Below are positions 49,024 through 57,726 of a stretch of DNA of 64,000 nucleotides, piece after piece. The position numbers and the translations under genes are program-made. The number at the start of each line of letters is the position of its first letter. Position 1 is the stretch's first letter. The notes beneath the pieces were generated by a model. The model was not told the DNA's origin, ran no database searches, and worked only from the letters and a program-made list of their open reading frames with translations. The stretch is from UMGS363 sp051891935 (GTDB taxonomy: Bacteria > Bacillota > Clostridia > Oscillospirales > Ruminococcaceae), in the NCBI GenBank assembly GCA_051891935.1, contig JBJFFR010000183.1:1-64000 (forward strand), read 5' to 3'.

Positions 49024-51765
49024 TTGTCAGACAAGCTTTACTCGGTTGATGATATCATAAACGAATACTCGGGCAAAAGCAGCACAAGCGGCGGAAAAAA
49101 GGAAAGCGTTGACGAGCTGCTTGAAAATCTTGGAAAAAGTGAACCAACCGAAAAGGTAACGATGCACAACACCGATATTTTCGGCAAGATCAGCGAAGAA
49201 ATAGCCAATGATACCAAAGCATCCGAAAAAACGGAGAAAAAGGAAAAGCCGGACGGAGCTTTTGAGGAAAAATACGGAAGACTTTCCGAAAAAATGAGCG
49301 AGGTCGCAAAGCGTGAGAGCGAAACTCCCGAAAAGATCGTTAAGGGACAGGGCAGAGAACGCTCCTTCTCGGAGAAGATCGAAAGCGGTTTTGAGGAGGA
49401 TAAAAAGGACGAGAGATCCGATTCGCTTGCGCAGCGTTTTCGGAACAAAAAGAAGCAGGAGGAAGAGGAAGCGGTTGAAGAAGCGCCTAAGCCTGTGCCA
49501 ACCGTTCAAAGACCCGTGCGGCCCGACCCTTATGATAAATATGCCGCTATCGCAGAGGACAATGGCGAAGCGGAGAAAGCAGCGGACGGAACTTCTTCCG
49601 AAACGATCAAAAAGGGAAAGAGCCTTGATGAGATACTTGACGAATACTCAAAAGATCGTCCTTCACAGAGAGCGAAAAAAGAATTCACGCAGCACCGCAG
49701 CATAACCGAATTCTTCACGAGAAGGATACCGACTGATGATGCAGGCGGTGAGCTTTCCGATGAGATGCGCCGTCTTCGCAAGGAAAGAATGTCGAGGACG
49801 CAGAGTGTTTCTCCGGTTGAAAGAAAGTCAATATCGGATATCGACCTAAAGCTTGATGACAAGATACTCCCCGACACATCACAGTTTAAGATAGATCCCG
49901 AAGCTGCAAAGCTTGATGAGCTTAAAGAGCGTCGTAACAAGAAGATAAAGGATTTCGTACTTGTCGGCGATGAAGAGGATGAGCCCGACGAGGATAACGA
50001 TGAAAAGGCTATCGAGGATTATGAGGAATACGATGATGCGGCGGCTATTGTCAGCGACATCGACCGCATAAGGGGAACGCTGATGCTGCGGCTTGTTGTC
50101 GTAGCGGTCTGTCTTGCGGTGAGCGCATATATCTCGCTTGCAAACGATCTCGGCGGACTTCCGATGTTTGATCTGCTCAACAAGAGGACGCAGACGAACA
50201 CATATCTATTTGTTAATGCGATAATCGGCATACTTGCGCTGTTTTCGGCTTATCCCGTTGTAAGCTGCGGCTTGTCAAAGCTTTTTGCGATGAAAGCGGA
50301 CTGCGACAGTTTAAGTGCCGTTGCGATGGTAACGGGAATTGCGAACTGCGTTATAATGTTTGCAAACAGCAATCTCATAAAGGGCAGCATCGTTCATATC
50401 TATCTTACGACTGCGATACTTTCGCTGCTTTTCAACACGTTGGGAAAGCTGCTGATAGTGACAAGGACGAGGCGAAGTTTCGGCTTTGTTTCGGGTACAA
50501 GCGACAAATACGCTGTGCTTAAGGTCGAGGATGAAGAAACGGCGCAGAACTTCACAAGGGGAACGCTGCGTGACTTCCCGAGCCTTGTTTCGATGAAGAA
50601 AACGGAGATGCTCCGTGACTTTTTGAAGATTTCGTATGCCCCCGACAGCACGGACAGCTTCTGCCGTGTATTTACGCCGATCGTTCTTGCGGCAGGCATT
50701 ATTGTCGGAGTGCTTGCAGGCTTTGTTGCGAAGGGCGAATACGGCTCGGCAGGCGCTTATGTCGGTTTCTCGGTATTCACGGGCTGCGTTGCGATATGCT
50801 CGGCAGTTTCGCTGATGCTTGTGGTAAATCTTCCTATGGAGCGTTCTTCAAAGAAAAATGCGGAGCTCCAGGGTGCACTGCTCGGATATGATGCGGTAGA
50901 GGAGCTTGCGGACACGAACAGCGTTCTCATTGATGCGGCACAGCTTTTTCCGCAGGGAAGCGTTACACTTTCTGCGATAAAGGTTTTTTCCGACACGAGA
51001 ATTGACGAAGCGATCGTTGAGGCGGCAAGCCTTACAAATCAGTCGGGAAGCATACTCAGGAATATGTTCTATGATATAATTGCAGGAAAAACGGAGCTTC
51101 TTAACCCGGTTGAAAGCTATATTTTCGAGGATTCAATGGGACTTTGCGGCTGGATAAACAACAAGCGTGTGCTTCTCGGCAGCCGTGAGCTTATGATAAA
51201 TCACAGTATTGAGGAAGTTCCCTCTGCGGCGAAGGAGCAGGAATACACAAAGGGCGGAAAATCGGCTGTGTATCTTTCCATTTCGGGTGAGCTTTCGGCG
51301 ATGTTCGTTGTTGAGATAAGCCCGTCGCTCGAGGTCAAGAGAGCACTGACGGAGCTTTCAAAGCAGGGCGTTTACACGGTGATAAAGACGGTCGATTCGC
51401 TTATTTCGATAAATATGATCTCGGAGCTTTACGGTGTTTCGTCCGAATATTTCAAGCTGCTCCCGTTCAGACTTTATGAGAAGTACGAAGAAACGGTTTC
51501 ATACGAACCGAAGATAAGGGCGTCGGCGGCTTGCTCGGGAAAATTCGCTGCACTTTCGTCTATGATATGCACTTGCAAGAATCTCCGCGGAACTATCACG
51601 ACGGGCATTGCGCTCGAGGCGGTTTCAATACTTCTCGGAATAATGATATGCTTTGCAATGGTGCTGCTGAAATGCTTTGGGGAGCTTTCGGCGACTATGA
51701 CCTGTGCATATAATCTTTGCTTTGCGGCGGTATTTGTTATTTTCCAGACATTTCGAAAAGTTTGA
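49024..51765 (+). CDS. P-type-ATPase-like membrane protein lacking the catalytic motif
   Basis: 913 residues. Residues 1-345 are charged and disordered-looking, with repeated short motifs (VDDIINEY, VDELLENL, LDEILDEY). Four membrane segments (about 352-372, 392-412, 430-450, 456-480), a small domain, two more (549-568, 578-601), a cytosolic block (602-855) and two last (858-882, 891-910) give the topology of P1B ATPases. The phosphorylation motif DKTGT is replaced (SVLIDAAQLFPQGS); TGES and GDGxND are not found. N-domain-like NKRVLLGSRELM and VYLSISGELSAMFVV remain. TTG start after GGGGGTGAAG. Probably a non-pumping relative. Confidence 0.75.
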   Translation: MSDKLYSVDDIINEYSGKSSTSGGKKESVDELLENLGKSEPTEKVTMHNTDIFGKISEEIANDTKASEKTEKKEKPDGAFEEKYGRLSEKMSEVAKRESETPEKIVKGQGRERSFSEKIESGFEEDKKDERSDSLAQRFRNKKKQEEEEAVEEAPKPVPTVQRPVRPDPYDKYAAIAEDNGEAEKAADGTSSETIKKGKSLDEILDEYSKDRPSQRAKKEFTQHRSITEFFTRRIPTDDAGGELSDEMRRLRKERMSRTQSVSPVERKSISDIDLKLDDKILPDTSQFKIDPEAAKLDELKERRNKKIKDFVLVGDEEDEPDEDNDEKAIEDYEEYDDAAAIVSDIDRIRGTLMLRLVVVAVCLAVSAYISLANDLGGLPMFDLLNKRTQTNTYLFVNAIIGILALFSAYPVVSCGLSKLFAMKADCDSLSAVAMVTGIANCVIMFANSNLIKGSIVHIYLTTAILSLLFNTLGKLLIVTRTRRSFGFVSGTSDKYAVLKVEDEETAQNFTRGTLRDFPSLVSMKKTEMLRDFLKISYAPDSTDSFCRVFTPIVLAAGIIVGVLAGFVAKGEYGSAGAYVGFSVFTGCVAICSAVSLMLVVNLPMERSSKKNAELQGALLGYDAVEELADTNSVLIDAAQLFPQGSVTLSAIKVFSDTRIDEAIVEAASLTNQSGSILRNMFYDIIAGKTELLNPVESYIFEDSMGLCGWINNKRVLLGSRELMINHSIEEVPSAAKEQEYTKGGKSAVYLSISGELSAMFVVEISPSLEVKRALTELSKQGVYTVIKTVDSLISINMISELYGVSSEYFKLLPFRLYEKYEETVSYEPKIRASAACSGKFAALSSMICTCKNLRGTITTGIALEAVSILLGIMICFAMVLLKCFGELSATMTCAYNLCFAAVFVIFQTFRKV

Positions 51766-51784
51766 ACAAAATCATAAAAAAGTA

Positions 51785-51813
51785 TTTACATTTTTGCCGT
51801 AATACGGTATAAT
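51785..51813 (+). promoter_or_regulatory. Chemoreceptor promoter
   Basis: TTTACA (51785-51790), 17-bp spacer, TATAAT (51808-51813), 42 bp before the ATG. Confidence 0.75.
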
Positions 51814-51854
51814 ATATATGGTTTCAATTTATATAACAAAAAGGGTGGTCGCAA

Positions 51855-53822
51855 ATGGTCAAGAAAAAAATTGGTTTTGATAAAAAGATACTGTTTTACA
51901 CCTGTGCGCTGATGGTAGTTCTGCAGATGATAGTTACAACTATCGGTTATACGTTTTCCTGTAATATTATCACGGACGAAGTCAATGCAAAGGTCATCGC
52001 TCAGATGAAGGTGTATTCAAATGAGTTTGACAGATGGATAAACAGCAAAGAGGACGGACTCACTTCCGTCGGACGTTCCGTTGCTGATTTTAATCTTGAA
52101 AAAGCAGAAGCGACAAAGATACTTAACGCGCGTAAAAGTGCCGACAGCTCTATAATGGAGAATTATATTGCCTATCCAAACGATAGTGTTATTTTTGCTT
52201 CGGGTATCGACTGTCCCGAAGGACTTATCGCTACCGAGCGTGAATGGTATATAAGAGCTGTTGAAGCAAACGGAAAGATGATCTGTACCGATCCCTACAT
52301 AGACGCAAATACGGGCTGTCTTGTTATTACGGTCGCAAAGGCAATTGAAGCAAACGGTTCGCTGTACTGCGTTGTCGGTGCCGATGTTACAATTGATGAA
52401 CTGGTTGCAAAATGCGGTGAGATCCAAATATATGAAAAAGCATATCCGTTCCTAATTTCCAATAGCCTTGATTTTATTGTTCACGAGAATCAGGACTTCC
52501 TTCCCTATGTAGCTGATGGACAGGCTGTTTTCACAAATGTTGCCGATGTTCCGCAGTACGCAGGTCAGGATATCCAACCCGATACAATTTTCCAGACAAA
52601 GGATTACAATAATAAAAAGGTAGTTATATGTACTTCTCCTCTTTCAAACGGCTGGATGCTCGGATACAGCATTAATTATAGAGAGTATGCACAAGCTTCT
52701 ACCTTCCTTGGAACAGTAAATGCGATCATTCTTCTTCCGAGCGTTCTTATCGTACTTATTCTGGGATACATTCTTCTCAAGAGATGTCTTAAGCCTGTCA
52801 AGAGCATTTACAAGGCTATCGTCAGCATGGAAAACGGCGATCTCAGCTACGCTCCTGACTATTTCGGAAACGATGTTCTCGGACAGCTTTGCGAGGGACT
52901 TGCAAAAACCAATACCGCACTAAAGGGCTATGTTGATGATATCGCAACGAATCTCAATAAAATGGCGAACGGAAGCTTTGACATTAAGTTTGAAGCTGAA
53001 TATGTCGGTGACTTCACATCAATAAAGGGTTCAATAATTGAGATCGCAGAGTCTATGCACGGCGTTATCAACGGCGTAAGCACAGCGTCGGCAGAGGTAA
53101 CTATCGGCGCAGACAGCGTTTCCGAAACCGCAACGAGCCTTGCAATGGGCGCAAGCGAGCAGTCCCGAACCGTTGACGAGCTTAACGAGATCATAGAACG
53201 CTTTATGACGCTCGTTTCGGAAAGCGGCGATAACGCTGACAAGGCAAGAGATTATGCCGATCAGACAGGCGAGTGTATCGAAAACAGCAATGTCAGCATG
53301 AAAGAGCTGCTTGATTCCATGGAACAGATCACCGAGATGTCAACACAGATCGAAAAGATCGTTAAAACCATTGATGATATCGCATTCCAGACGAATATCC
53401 TTGCTCTCAACGCTGCTGTTGAGGCTGCAAGAGCAGGTGCCGCAGGCAAGGGCTTCGCAGTTGTTGCAGACGAGGTAAGAAACCTTGCTTCCAAGTCTGC
53501 GGAGGCTGCAAAGGGAACAACTGCACTTATCCATAATTCTACCGAAGCCGTTGCAAGAGGTTCGGCTATCGCAAACGCAACCGCCGAATCGCTTGAAGCT
53601 GTTACAGTTAAGTCGAGAGATGTAAATGCTCTTGTTGAAAGAATTTCAAAGGCCTGCGATGAGCAGAGATCGGAGATAGGCGTTATTACCGACAAGCTTA
53701 CAGCTATTTCGGATATCGCAAGAAAGAATGCCGCTACCGCCGAAGAATCCGCCGCATCGAGCGAGGAGCTCAGCGGTCAGGCAAGAACTCTTGACGATCT
53801 TATGGCAGGATTCAGAAATTGA
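51855..53822 (+). CDS. Methyl-accepting chemotaxis protein with dCache sensor
   Basis: 655 residues. One membrane segment (about 10-33), an extracellular double-Cache domain (about 40-275; ATEREWYIRAVEANGKMICTDPYIDANTGCLVITVAKAI is the ligand-pocket signature), a second segment (about 285-308), a HAMP domain and a cytoplasmic signalling hairpin tip (IDDIAFQTNILALNAAVEAARAGAAGKGFAVVADEVRNLA). It would steer CheA/CheW. The Cache pocket suggests an amino acid or small-acid ligand; not decidable. No che or flagellar gene is nearby. GGGTGG precedes the ATG. Confidence 0.95.
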   Translation: MVKKKIGFDKKILFYTCALMVVLQMIVTTIGYTFSCNIITDEVNAKVIAQMKVYSNEFDRWINSKEDGLTSVGRSVADFNLEKAEATKILNARKSADSSIMENYIAYPNDSVIFASGIDCPEGLIATEREWYIRAVEANGKMICTDPYIDANTGCLVITVAKAIEANGSLYCVVGADVTIDELVAKCGEIQIYEKAYPFLISNSLDFIVHENQDFLPYVADGQAVFTNVADVPQYAGQDIQPDTIFQTKDYNNKKVVICTSPLSNGWMLGYSINYREYAQASTFLGTVNAIILLPSVLIVLILGYILLKRCLKPVKSIYKAIVSMENGDLSYAPDYFGNDVLGQLCEGLAKTNTALKGYVDDIATNLNKMANGSFDIKFEAEYVGDFTSIKGSIIEIAESMHGVINGVSTASAEVTIGADSVSETATSLAMGASEQSRTVDELNEIIERFMTLVSESGDNADKARDYADQTGECIENSNVSMKELLDSMEQITEMSTQIEKIVKTIDDIAFQTNILALNAAVEAARAGAAGKGFAVVADEVRNLASKSAEAAKGTTALIHNSTEAVARGSAIANATAESLEAVTVKSRDVNALVERISKACDEQRSEIGVITDKLTAISDIARKNAATAEESAASSEELSGQARTLDDLMAGFRN

Positions 53823-53834
53823 TCAATAATTAAT

Positions 53835-53922
53835 AACCGCCGTTCAATGCACAAACTCATTGAACGGCGGTTTTATAGTATAAGGAAAACCGCCGCAATT
53901 CAAAGTGAACTGCGGCGGTTTT
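53835..53922 (+). terminator. Two tandem terminators after the chemoreceptor
   Basis: First: a perfect 15-bp stem AACCGCCGTTCAATG (53835-53849) and its inverse (53858-53872), then a T run. Second: AAAACCGCCGCA (53886-53897)/TGCGGCGGTTTT (53911-53922). Confidence 0.88.
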
Positions 53923-53941
53923 GGTTTTGTCGGTTGTGATT

Positions 53942-54105
53942 ATGTTAAGACTTGATGTTGATATGTAGTGTCGTTCATGATGTTGTAGCTTGTGTCATTC
54001 GTGTTGTTGTTCATGCTGTCCTTCTTGATGTCGAACCCGTTGTCGTATAAAATGTCATTCCCGATGTTTTTCGTGCTGTCTTACATGATGTCGGTATGTT
54101 GTTTA
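53942..54105 (-). pseudogene. 12-bp periodic tract (remnant tetrapeptide-repeat coding tract)
   Basis: Thirteen imperfect 12-bp units from 53950 to 54105, each with TGT at positions 8-10. On the minus strand one frame is open for 46 codons as tetrapeptides of the form D/N-x-x-N/Y/K (DSTK NIGN DILY DNGF DIKK DSMN NNTN DTSY), but a stop follows the DIM unit and there is no proper start. It looks like the decayed end of a repeat protein, downstream of the zinc-ribbon gene. Confidence 0.5.
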
Positions 54106-54125
54106 ATTAAACACTTGGTTGGGGA

Positions 54126-54596
54126 TTATTCTTCGGTCTTTTCGGTTTCGATAACTTCGCCTTCAAGTACCTCGGGAGCTTCTTCAGCAGTTTCGGGAGC
54201 TTCCTCTGCAGCTGCTTCCTCTTCCTGCGGCGGCTCGGGCTTAACAAGCTTTGCTCCGCAGTGACCGCAGAATGAATTCTCAATTGGACATTCAGCGCCG
54301 CATTCTGCGCACTTAACTGCGCCCTTGAGGGAAAGAAGCTGTGCCTTCATCTCGTCGATAGCGTTGAGAGCCTCGGTAGTTTCATTGACGGTTTCTGCGA
54401 TATCAGCGTCGGGAGCGTCCTTATACTTGTTATAGTAGAATTCTCCGATAGCTGAATAGTTGGAGCGGACAACGCCTTCTTTGGAAAGGATCTTGCTGTT
54501 AAGTCTTGCGCTTTCGCCTACAAGCTTTGTCTTTTCACTTACTACTTTACCTGTTTCGCTGATAGTTTTGCTGATTTTTTCAATTACATCGTTCAT
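54126..54596 (-). CDS. Zinc-ribbon protein with helical N-terminus and acidic tail
   Basis: 156 residues. Residues 1-90 are predicted helical, starting with a Ser/Thr/Lys-rich helix (ISKTISETGKVVSEKTKLV). Residues about 95-117 hold one zinc ribbon (CAECGAECP, then CGHCGAKL). The last 40 residues are Glu/Pro/Ala-rich and very acidic. The layout is typical of small cytoplasmic zinc-ribbon proteins in Firmicutes with unknown function. AGGAGG precedes the ATG, and a palindromic promoter lies about 100 bp upstream. Confidence 0.82.
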   Translation of the reverse strand: MNDVIEKISKTISETGKVVSEKTKLVGESARLNSKILSKEGVVRSNYSAIGEFYYNKYKDAPDADIAETVNETTEALNAIDEMKAQLLSLKGAVKCAECGAECPIENSFCGHCGAKLVKPEPPQEEEAAAEEAPETAEEAPEVLEGEVIETEKTEE

Positions 54597-54695
54597 TATG
54601 TTTTCCTCCTGTCGAAAGTTTAGTGAATTTGTGTAAGAAATTCCGAACGACCCTTGAAATCGCCCCTCATTCCTTACATTTAATATTTATCTTGC

Positions 54696-54736
54696 TTGAC
54701 ATTTAATATTATACATCATATAATATTAAATGTCAA
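54696..54736. promoter_or_regulatory. Perfectly palindromic divergent promoter
   Basis: 18-bp inverted repeats (54696-54713/54719-54736) around CATCA contain, on each strand, TTGACA, a 17-bp spacer and TATAAT. Minus: -35 54731-54736, -10 54708-54713, reading into the zinc-ribbon gene. Plus: -35 54696-54701, -10 54719-54724, reading antisense into the end of the nucleoside phosphorylase gene, whose stop lies inside the palindrome. A third ACATTTAATATT lies at 54676-54687. Confidence 0.8.
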
Positions 54737-56042
54737 TAGTTTTTATAATATTTTTTATAATTTTTTTATTTTCATTGGAAAGTGTCGATTCTATGCGGAA
54801 AAGTGAACGAAATTCTTCGCCGAGATCGTCAAGTTCACACTCTGTTGAGGTAAAAAGTGTGCCAAGGCGTTCACCCTTATGAACATGATCGCCGACCTTC
54901 TTATCAAATATTATGCCTGCGGTCGGGTCGATAGAAGACTCCTTCGATTTTCTGCCTGCGCCGAGCTTGAGGGAGATCATTCCTGTTTCTTCGCAGGAGA
55001 TCGAATTGACAAAGCCTTCCTTGTCCGAGAATATCTCAAGGCTCTGCGAAGCTTTTCCGAAGAGTGAGTAATCTTCGATCACATTCGGGTCGCCGCCCTG
55101 TGCGCAAATCATTCTGCGGAGTGCTTCAAGCGCTTTTCCCGAAGCAAGGGCGTCTTCCGCCATAGCAAAGCATTCTTCAAATGTGCCCTTGCCTGCAAGA
55201 CGAAGCATTTCGGCAGCGAGCGTGAGTGAAACTTCTTTAAGGTCGTTCGGAGCATTTCCTTTAAGCGCTTCGATAGCTTCGATGACTTCGAGCGAATTTC
55301 CGACAGCCATTCCGAGCGGCTGATCCATATCCGTGAGGACGGCGGAGCATTTTCTTTTGGCGAGCGTTCCCACGTTTACCATTGCACGGGCAAGCTTTTC
55401 TGCGTCTTCTTCGGTCTTCATAAATGCGCCGTCACCGACCTTTACGTCGAGGACAATTCCATCTGCACCCGTTGCAAGCTTTTTGCTCATTATGGACGAG
55501 CATATAAGAGGAATGCTGTCAACGGTCGCTGTTGCGTTCCGAAGTGCGTACAGCTTTTTATCCGCAGGGACGAGCGAGCCGGTCTGACCTGCAACTGCGA
55601 AGCCTGCTTTTTTTACGCAGGAGATAAACTCATCGTAGGAGAGTGAGGTGTTGAAGCCCGGGATAGATTCGAGCTTGTCTATCGTTCCGCCCGTATGTCC
55701 GAGGCCTCTGCCCGACATTTTGGGAACATAAATTCCGCAGCTTGCCGCTATCGGTGCGGTTATGAGGGTAGTTTTATCGCCGACTCCGCCTGTGCTGTGC
55801 TTATCGGCGCAGAATTTGTCAAGATTTGGTTTGATCATATCGCCCGAACGAGCCATTTCCATCGTGAGTTCGGTGGTTTCTTTGTCCGATAAAGAAGAAA
55901 AGCATACCGCCATAAGCAGTGCCGAAGCCTGATAATCGGGGATGCTGCCGGAAACATATCCGGCAACAAACCATTTTATCTCTTCGGCAGAAAGCTCTGC
56001 GCCATGCTTTTTCTTTTCTATCAATTCATACATCGTTATCAT
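54726..56042 (-). CDS. pdp: Pyrimidine-nucleoside phosphorylase
   Basis: 438 residues. It splits thymidine, uridine or deoxyuridine with phosphate into base and (deoxy)ribose 1-phosphate for salvage. The signature SGRGLGHTGGTIDKLE is intact, as are the phosphate-binding KHSTGGVGDKTTL and the three-domain length. The start overlaps the spoIID-like stop (ATGA at 56042); a methionine three codons on (56033) is also possible. The stop lies within the palindromic promoter, so the 3' end doubles as the -35 region of the next gene. Confidence 0.95.
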   Translation of the reverse strand: MITMYELIEKKKHGAELSAEEIKWFVAGYVSGSIPDYQASALLMAVCFSSLSDKETTELTMEMARSGDMIKPNLDKFCADKHSTGGVGDKTTLITAPIAASCGIYVPKMSGRGLGHTGGTIDKLESIPGFNTSLSYDEFISCVKKAGFAVAGQTGSLVPADKKLYALRNATATVDSIPLICSSIMSKKLATGADGIVLDVKVGDGAFMKTEEDAEKLARAMVNVGTLAKRKCSAVLTDMDQPLGMAVGNSLEVIEAIEALKGNAPNDLKEVSLTLAAEMLRLAGKGTFEECFAMAEDALASGKALEALRRMICAQGGDPNVIEDYSLFGKASQSLEIFSDKEGFVNSISCEETGMISLKLGAGRKSKESSIDPTAGIIFDKKVGDHVHKGERLGTLFTSTECELDDLGEEFRSLFRIESTLSNENKKIIKNIIKTIDI

Positions 56043-57481
56043 AATACATCAATTCCCGTATAGTAATATTTCAAGATCTGGTCGTATGTATAGCCTGTCT
56101 TTGCAAGGTAATTTGCGCCGTTCTGGCTCATTCCGACGCCGTGCCCCCAGCCATAGGTCGTGAAGATGAAATATCCGTCCGAATAGGAAATGTCAAAGCT
56201 TGCGCTTTTAAGACTGTATGAAAGAACGTTTTCACGGAGTTTGCGTCCCGTGATGGTCATCTGTCCGTCGACATCAACGGTCGAAACGTAGTTGCCGTCA
56301 ATATGTCCGGTGACGGTCAGCCAGTTTTCAGGGTTCTCGGAAAGGGTGATGCCGAGGTAGCGTTCAAGAGCGGAACGTATCTCGCTTTCGGAGAACTTTG
56401 TCTTTTTGCCATAGTTCGGGTCGCCCTCTGCGTCAAAAGGACAAGCAACGCTGACAAGGTAGGGGATGCTTCCGCCCCATACGTTCACGGAAGAAGCCGT
56501 ATAGCCCGAGGAAGAAGCCATATAAACGGTCTGTGCGACCTTTCCGTTATAGTAGCAGCATTTTCCCCATACGGAGGAAACAAGGTCAACGATACGCTGC
56601 GGAGGATTGCTTTTTACAAGTACGGAAGGTGTAAGTCCGTTGACGTTGTGATACTTGACATAAGAATAAGCTGCGACAGCCTGTGCCTTTATAGCTTCAT
56701 CGCTGAACGAAGAGGATATCTCGTTGTTGACTATCCTGCAGACAAGGTCGAATGCATCATCCGTATGTACAGTGCCGCCGTATTTTGCGGTGAAGATCTC
56801 GCTGCCTGTTGAGGAAACAGGCGGAGCTTCCGTGACTACTTCGGTGGTGATAAAGGTCGGAGTCGTTTCGATCGGAGCGTCAATGGTCACGATAACATCG
56901 GCAACGGAAACTGACGGGATATCTGCAAGGCTCTCGGACGGAGCTGTCACGATTTCGTCATCATCTTCCTCGGGAAGATCATCGTCAATGATAAGTGTAT
57001 CGTCCTCGTCCTCATCCGGATAATCATCCTGCTGATCTTCCATAAGATCGTCTTCGGGGTTGTCCTCCGTGTCGATCTGGGAGAGGTTTTTCTCCTGCTT
57101 GTTATCATCGGCGAAAACCTCGTTGTGGGAAGCGGTGTTTTTGTTTTCGTTTGTTTCCTTATCAAGCTCTTCGGCATGGCCGGAGGGAAGGCTTACAGGG
57201 ATCTCGCTGTCATCGTCATCGGTAAGATCCGGAGGAACTGTTGTAACTGCTTCACGCTTTGTAACGATATCGGAATAATCCATTCCCGCATATTCCGATA
57301 CTGCCGCGGAGGTAGCTTCTCCAATGTCTTCTCCCGTATCGGCGTCTGTTTCGGTCGAATAGTAGAAGTCCATTGAGATCGGTTCTTCATCGACATCTTC
57401 CACAAGGCAGAATGCAAAGGTATAAAACCCTGCGACCAGCAGCAGAGAAGCGATGCCGCTCAAAACTGTACTTTTTTTCAT
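56039..57481 (-). CDS. SpoIID/LytB-domain protein
   Basis: 480 residues. An N-terminal membrane segment (about 7-28), an Asp/Glu-rich linker (about 60-215) and a SpoIID/LytB domain (about 235-478) with SSSFSDEAIKAQAVAAYSYVKYH, GYTASSVNVWGGSIPYLVSV and GWGHGVGMSQNGANYLAKTGYTYDQILKYYY. SpoIID is a peptidoglycan lytic transglycosylase for engulfment; the long acidic linker and the company of a salvage gene suggest a paralogue rather than the canonical spoIID. It overlaps the pdp start by four bases. Confidence 0.88.
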   Translation of the reverse strand: MKKSTVLSGIASLLLVAGFYTFAFCLVEDVDEEPISMDFYYSTETDADTGEDIGEATSAAVSEYAGMDYSDIVTKREAVTTVPPDLTDDDDSEIPVSLPSGHAEELDKETNENKNTASHNEVFADDNKQEKNLSQIDTEDNPEDDLMEDQQDDYPDEDEDDTLIIDDDLPEEDDDEIVTAPSESLADIPSVSVADVIVTIDAPIETTPTFITTEVVTEAPPVSSTGSEIFTAKYGGTVHTDDAFDLVCRIVNNEISSSFSDEAIKAQAVAAYSYVKYHNVNGLTPSVLVKSNPPQRIVDLVSSVWGKCCYYNGKVAQTVYMASSSGYTASSVNVWGGSIPYLVSVACPFDAEGDPNYGKKTKFSESEIRSALERYLGITLSENPENWLTVTGHIDGNYVSTVDVDGQMTITGRKLRENVLSYSLKSASFDISYSDGYFIFTTYGWGHGVGMSQNGANYLAKTGYTYDQILKYYYTGIDVL

Positions 57482-57504
57482 AATGATTTCCTTTCAGTTC
57501 TTAC

Positions 57505-57726
57505 GGGAACCTCTAAAAACCTCCTTCACGGCAAATCCCCTATGAATTTTGTCATCTGCTGCGATATCAAAGTAAACGCTGATTAGATTGAATAAATGAA
57601 GCGTTTACTTACCTTGAAATACATCAAGTATTCACTGCGGTTTGATGCCTTGCAGCTGACAAAATTCATAACGAGGCTTTGCGAGCAATACGAAGTATTG
57701 CTTTGTCTCGGTTTTTAGAGAACCCC
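57505..57726. repeat. MITE-like element, GGGAACC family, copy 3
   Basis: 222 bp, ends GGGAACCTCTAAAAACC (57505-57521) and GGTTTTTAGAGAACCCC (57710-57726). The right end directly touches the stop codon of the last sortase gene; the left end lies 23 bp before the spoIID-like start. The central part is close to copy 1. Confidence 0.9.

Noticed and set aside
53992..54264. Hydrophobic ORF on the plus strand after the chemoreceptor
   Set aside because: It reads through the 12-bp periodic tract and then antisense to the zinc-ribbon gene; no ribosome site.
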